This document shows, piece by piece, positions 7,006 through 8,994 of a stretch of DNA of 8,994 nucleotides. Position 1 is the stretch's first letter; each line of letters opens with the position of its first letter. The translations under genes and the position numbers were made by a program. The notes under the pieces are model-generated. The model did not search any database, was not told where the DNA came from, and saw only the letters and a program-made list of their open reading frames with translations. Source of the DNA: an uncultured Candidatus Saccharibacteria bacterium (GTDB lineage: Bacteria > Patescibacteria > Saccharimonadia > Saccharimonadales > UBA6022); assembly GCA_946479115.1 (NCBI GenBank), contig CAMLED010000034.1, forward strand, positions 1 through 8,994. The letters run 5' to 3'.

Positions 7006-7998
7006 TTAACGATCCCCTTGTATGGCTGATTTTACGGCACTACCCTTTAGAGCAGCATCTTTAACAGCCTGTGATACGTCGCAGCTTCCAACCGTATCAT
7101 TATTAACGGTAAGTGTATTATTTTTTGCTCTTAGGTCCTGTAGTGAAGCATACGCACCGTCGACACTTGTCTTCTTGCCGACAATTTGCGCAGCATTTTC
7201 TTCTTCGCTTTTAGCATCGCCAATTAATATGGTCGTATTATTGCGAGTTAGTGCCTTGTCATATAGTCGAGCACCTAGCAAAACACTGTTGGAGACACCG
7301 TCTGAAAATGATGGCTCTACTACTGGCCATACTTTAGATGTACAGTTATCGCCCACTGCTTTTGTACCGCTCACTAATGCGGCCATTGCCAATGCACCAC
7401 CTGCTTCATCATTTCCGCTTGTAAGATCTTTAATAAAACCTACATCCTCAAGGAATGGTGTTGCCTTAAAGACATTCATAATATTTTCGACAGGTACAGC
7501 TGTTGGACTCATGTCGCTGCTAGGATGAATTGATTCAGGTAATATATGTACATCTGATGTAATAGCGTCTTTATCGATGTGAACAGTGATATGGTGGTTC
7601 TCTTTATCGAGGGTTGCTTTTGCAGTTGTTGCATCCATGCACAATTCCGTAGCTACTTGGAATTTTTCTGTCTGACTTTTCCATAACCATTCAAAATCAC
7701 CAACCTTGTTAGAGTATTTTGTCGTTGCCGCAACTTCTGTCGTAAATCCCGTGTAACAGACCTTTTCAAGATCTAGGTCGATGTCAATTACTCTTTGATC
7801 TCCGATGCTTAGAGTTGTTCCCTGAGTGAGAGGGATCATCTCGGAAAGGTTTTTACCTACCGCACTAAAGGCGGCAACTCCAACCGCAGCAGCCCCTATC
7901 GATTGCATAACGCGTTTTTTACGATGCTCGGCATCACCCCATTTAGAAAATTCACCTACGAATCCTCGACCAACTATCTCAGCAGCTTTAAGCAACAT
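7006..7998 (-). CDS. single-span membrane protein with Cys-rich outer domain, first gene of the envelope operon
   Basis: The protein has 330 aa. The ATG at 7998 follows GGAG (8007-8010) at 8 bases. A short cytoplasmic N-terminus of about 28 residues ends in H-R-K-K-R (25-29), then comes an Ala/Val/Gly-rich membrane segment (about 31-47). The rest is outside. The outer part has four cysteines (C81, C120, C219, C306), enough for two disulphides. Residues 68-152 look beta-rich and resemble the outer domain of the 487-aa product, with an ungapped match starting at C120 (C-M-D-A against C-V-E-A, then a shared I-T-V strand). The layout recalls DUF4230 proteins, but this is a recollection and not a search result. 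Residues 175-330 are mostly helical with several NNT or NCT sequons of no known meaning in bacteria. The function is unknown. It is the promoter-proximal gene, so a transcript that passes the leader terminator makes it first. Confidence 0.87.
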   Translation of the reverse strand: MLLKAAEIVGRGFVGEFSKWGDAEHRKKRVMQSIGAAAVGVAAFSAVGKNLSEMIPLTQGTTLSIGDQRVIDIDLDLEKVCYTGFTTEVAATTKYSNKVGDFEWLWKSQTEKFQVATELCMDATTAKATLDKENHHITVHIDKDAITSDVHILPESIHPSSDMSPTAVPVENIMNVFKATPFLEDVGFIKDLTSGNDEAGGALAMAALVSGTKAVGDNCTSKVWPVVEPSFSDGVSNSVLLGARLYDKALTRNNTTILIGDAKSEEENAAQIVGKKTSVDGAYASLQDLRAKNNTLTVNNDTVGSCDVSQAVKDAALKGSAVKSAIQGDR

Positions 7999-8050
7999 AC
8001 ACTTATCTCCATTTATTCGCAGCTGATTGAAGTGTCGTGTTTAGGCCGAC

Positions 8051-8066
8051 TCATTGATCACAATGA
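8051..8066. repeat. 16-bp inverted repeat in the operon leader
   Basis: TCATTG (8051-8056) and CAATGA (8061-8066) form a perfect 6-bp inverted repeat around ATCA. It lies between the leader terminator and the first operon gene. It could be a DNA operator or a weak RNA hairpin with a 4-base loop. It is AT-rich, so chance is a real alternative. Confidence 0.3.
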
Positions 8067-8075
8067 ATTTAGAGT

Positions 8076-8118
8076 AAACAAAAAACGGGTGGGCACGCTA
8101 TTCGCGCATCCACCCGTT
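8076..8118 (-). terminator. intrinsic terminator inside the operon leader (candidate attenuator)
   Basis: On the minus strand AACGGGTGG (8118 down to 8110) pairs perfectly with CCACCCGTT (8092 down to 8084). A short CGC/GCG inner stem can form, and TTTTTTGTTT follows immediately. This is a textbook intrinsic terminator. It lies downstream of the operon promoter (8152-8180) and upstream of the first operon gene, so it would stop transcripts after about 70 nt unless it is bypassed. A competing pairing is visible: GGGTG at 8130-8126, upstream of the stem, can pair with the CACCC of the 3' arm and so open the terminator. If no such switching occurs, it marks the 3' end of a small RNA, or a backup terminator for trhO. 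Confidence 0.8.
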
Positions 8119-8145
8119 GAAACAACACCCAACCAACTTACATTT
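8076..8145 (-). ncRNA. predicted short leader RNA (about 70 nt) upstream of the envelope operon
   Basis: The promoter at 8152-8180 predicts transcription from about 8145, and the intrinsic terminator ends near 8076. The expected terminated product is a structured RNA of about 70 nt that also carries a small GTTG-TTT-CAAC hairpin overlapping the terminator arm. It does not match any riboswitch, T-box, 6S or tRNA-like pattern I know. It may be only the terminated form of the operon leader and not an independent regulator. Confidence 0.35.
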
Positions 8146-8151
8146 GTAGTG

Positions 8152-8180
8152 ATAATATACTCTTTATTTACTAATGTCAA
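8152..8180 (-). promoter_or_regulatory. near-consensus sigma70 promoter for the envelope operon
   Basis: On the minus strand a perfect -35 TTGACA (8180 down to 8175) is followed by exactly 17 bases and a -10 TATTAT (8157 down to 8152, 5 of 6 consensus bases). The predicted start is near 8145. The -35 box adjoins the T-tract of the trhO terminator, so the operon is insulated from trhO and has its own strong promoter. I found no comparable promoter between the leader terminator and the ATG at 7998. Confidence 0.85.
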
Positions 8181-8181
8181 C

Positions 8182-8215
8182 AAAAAATAGCGTTTTATAA
8201 CAGTAAAAAACGCTA
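8182..8215 (-). terminator. intrinsic terminator of trhO
   Basis: On the minus strand TAGCGTTTT (8215 down to 8207) pairs with AAAACGCTA (8196 down to 8188) across a 10-base loop, followed by TTTTTTG. It starts 28 bases after the trhO stop codon. The stem is perfect but AT-rich, so it may leak. Confidence 0.75.
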
Positions 8216-8243
8216 CATTTGGGGTTTGAGTCGCGAACTAAGC

Positions 8244-8994
8244 TTAAGCGCTAGCTGTAGCGCCTAGTTTAGCATTACTACGACATATATCGGTATGGAA
8301 CAGCAAATCAGGATTTTGTTTACAATGCAGGCAAATCAAAACCAGGTCATTACAGTTCGCCCAAGCACAGTTTTCAAAGTTATTCGTTGGGCCTTGGCAA
8401 TGACTACATTCGCCAATCGTCGCCGTATGATCACTAAAATCAACCGTCATACGATTATCAAATACACGCAGGCTACCTTCCCATAATCCATCATCACCGT
8501 AGGCTTCACCGTACTTTACGATACCGCCATCAATTTGATAGACGTCTTTGAAGCCACGCTTTTTCATCATGGCGCTAATCACTTCACAGCGGATACCGCC
8601 CGTACAGTACGTAATAATTTTCTTGTCTTTGATATCATCATATTTATCACTCTCAAGCTCGGCAATAAAATCACGTGATGTATTAGTGTTCGGCACAATC
8701 GCATTTTTGAATTTACCAATTTTAGCTTCGTGCTCATTACGACCGTCAAAGAAAATAACATCGTCGCCGTACTGCTCGATCATTTCGTGAATTTGTTTTG
8801 GCTTGATGTGTTTACCGCCACCAACAACGCCATTTTCGTTGACTTCAAATTCATTATCACTATTCTTAAATCCAACTAGTTCACGTCGAGTCTTTACGCT
8901 CATGCGTGGGAAATCTTCACGGCTACCATCACTCCATTTAAAGACAACGTCTTTAAAGCCCGGGTATTGTTTGGTTGCTTTGATGTAGGCCTTT
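8244..8994 (-). CDS. trhO: tRNA uridine-34 hydroxylase of the rhodanese family (partial, 5' end outside the window)
   Basis: The 3' 249 codons are present, read from 8993, and the frame stays open to the window edge. The ATG at 8903 is internal: the preceding residues ([10 protein letters not shown] before MSVKTRREL) match the conserved region ahead of the rhodanese domain in TrhO/YceA proteins. The family is usually 300-350 aa, so roughly the first 70-100 residues are missing. The rhodanese domain holds [15 protein letters not shown] and the active-site loop YCTGGIRCE, with the catalytic Cys codon at 8604-8606. The C-terminal extension has a Cys-rich pattern typical of the family (C-S-H-C, C-A-W-A-N-C, C-L-H-C, then a last Cys), probably metal-binding or structural. 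TrhO hydroxylates U34 of certain tRNAs to 5-hydroxyuridine in an oxygen-dependent reaction. It ends in its own terminator and appears unrelated to the envelope operon. Confidence 0.93.
   Translation of the reverse strand, partial: KAYIKATKQYPGFKDVVFKWSDGSREDFPRMSVKTRRELVGFKNSDNEFEVNENGVVGGGKHIKPKQIHEMIEQYGDDVIFFDGRNEHEAKIGKFKNAIVPNTNTSRDFIAELESDKYDDIKDKKIITYCTGGIRCEVISAMMKKRGFKDVYQIDGGIVKYGEAYGDDGLWEGSLRVFDNRMTVDFSDHTATIGECSHCQGPTNNFENCAWANCNDLVLICLHCKQNPDLLFHTDICRSNAKLGATASA

Noticed and set aside
7022..7528. Plus-strand open frame of 168 residues opposite the 330-aa gene
   Set aside because: The minus frame has operon context, a ribosome binding site, a membrane segment and relation to a neighbour. 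The plus frame has none of these.
1643..7998. Prophage or phage lysis module, because of the phage-tail-type lysozyme domain
   Set aside because: There is no capsid, terminase, portal, tail, holin or integrase gene nearby. The domain sits in a large exported protein within an envelope operon, as known for cellular wall hydrolases.
1643..7998. Type IV secretion operon
   Set aside because: A wall hydrolase and single-span proteins are compatible, but no VirB4/VirD4 ATPase, VirB6-like multi-span protein or VirB8/9/10 motif is seen in the window.
8069..8128. 19-residue leader peptide starting with GTG and spanning the leader terminator
   Set aside because: It has no ribosome binding site, a non-ATG start, and no run of one amino acid's codons as in classical attenuators. 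The nearby ATG-TAA and ATG-CGC-GAA-TAG are equally likely by chance.

Overview
The window looks like a chromosomal segment from a small-genome bacterium of the Candidate Phyla Radiation, most likely Candidatus Saccharibacteria (TM7). This is an inference, not proof. It rests on tightly packed genes, the standard genetic code (TGA never occurs inside the genes), many envelope proteins without recognisable relatives, and a large surface protein joining a phage-tail-type lysozyme domain to a C39-like cysteine peptidase, a combination I associate with that group. No rRNA, tRNA, CRISPR, insertion sequence or phage structural gene is visible.

Layout. (1) Positions 1-1538, plus strand: a strong extended -10 promoter, a leader that can fold, and one gene for a MinD/ParA-type ATPase with a proline-rich N-terminus. 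(2) Positions 1539-1642: a convergent intergenic gap holding a 10-bp GC-rich hairpin terminator. (3) Positions 1643-7998, minus strand: five genes read from 7998 down to 1643 with gaps of 1, 1, 13 and 11 bases, so almost certainly one operon. In order of transcription they encode a single-span membrane protein with a Cys-containing outer domain (330 aa), a small single-span protein (129 aa), a larger single-span protein with a related outer domain (487 aa), a coiled-coil protein without a membrane span (262 aa), and an 897-aa exported protein with two peptidoglycan-active domains. (4) Positions 7999-8243: a compact control region on the minus strand with the terminator of the upstream gene, a near-consensus sigma70 promoter, and a second intrinsic terminator between that promoter and the first operon gene. 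This suggests transcription attenuation or a short RNA of about 70 nt. (5) Positions 8244-8994, minus strand: the 3' part of trhO, a rhodanese-family tRNA U34 hydroxylase, cut by the window edge.

Working model (inference): the operon builds an envelope-spanning assembly. Three proteins share the plan of a cytoplasmic N-terminus, a basic cluster, one membrane segment and an outer C-terminal domain. The coiled-coil protein could join their cytoplasmic parts, and the last gene supplies a wall-cleaving enzyme on a long disordered tether. For an organism that lives on other bacteria, such a machine could act on its own wall or on that of its host. The neighbouring MinD-like ATPase could position or energise it, but it is a separate transcription unit and that link is unproven.
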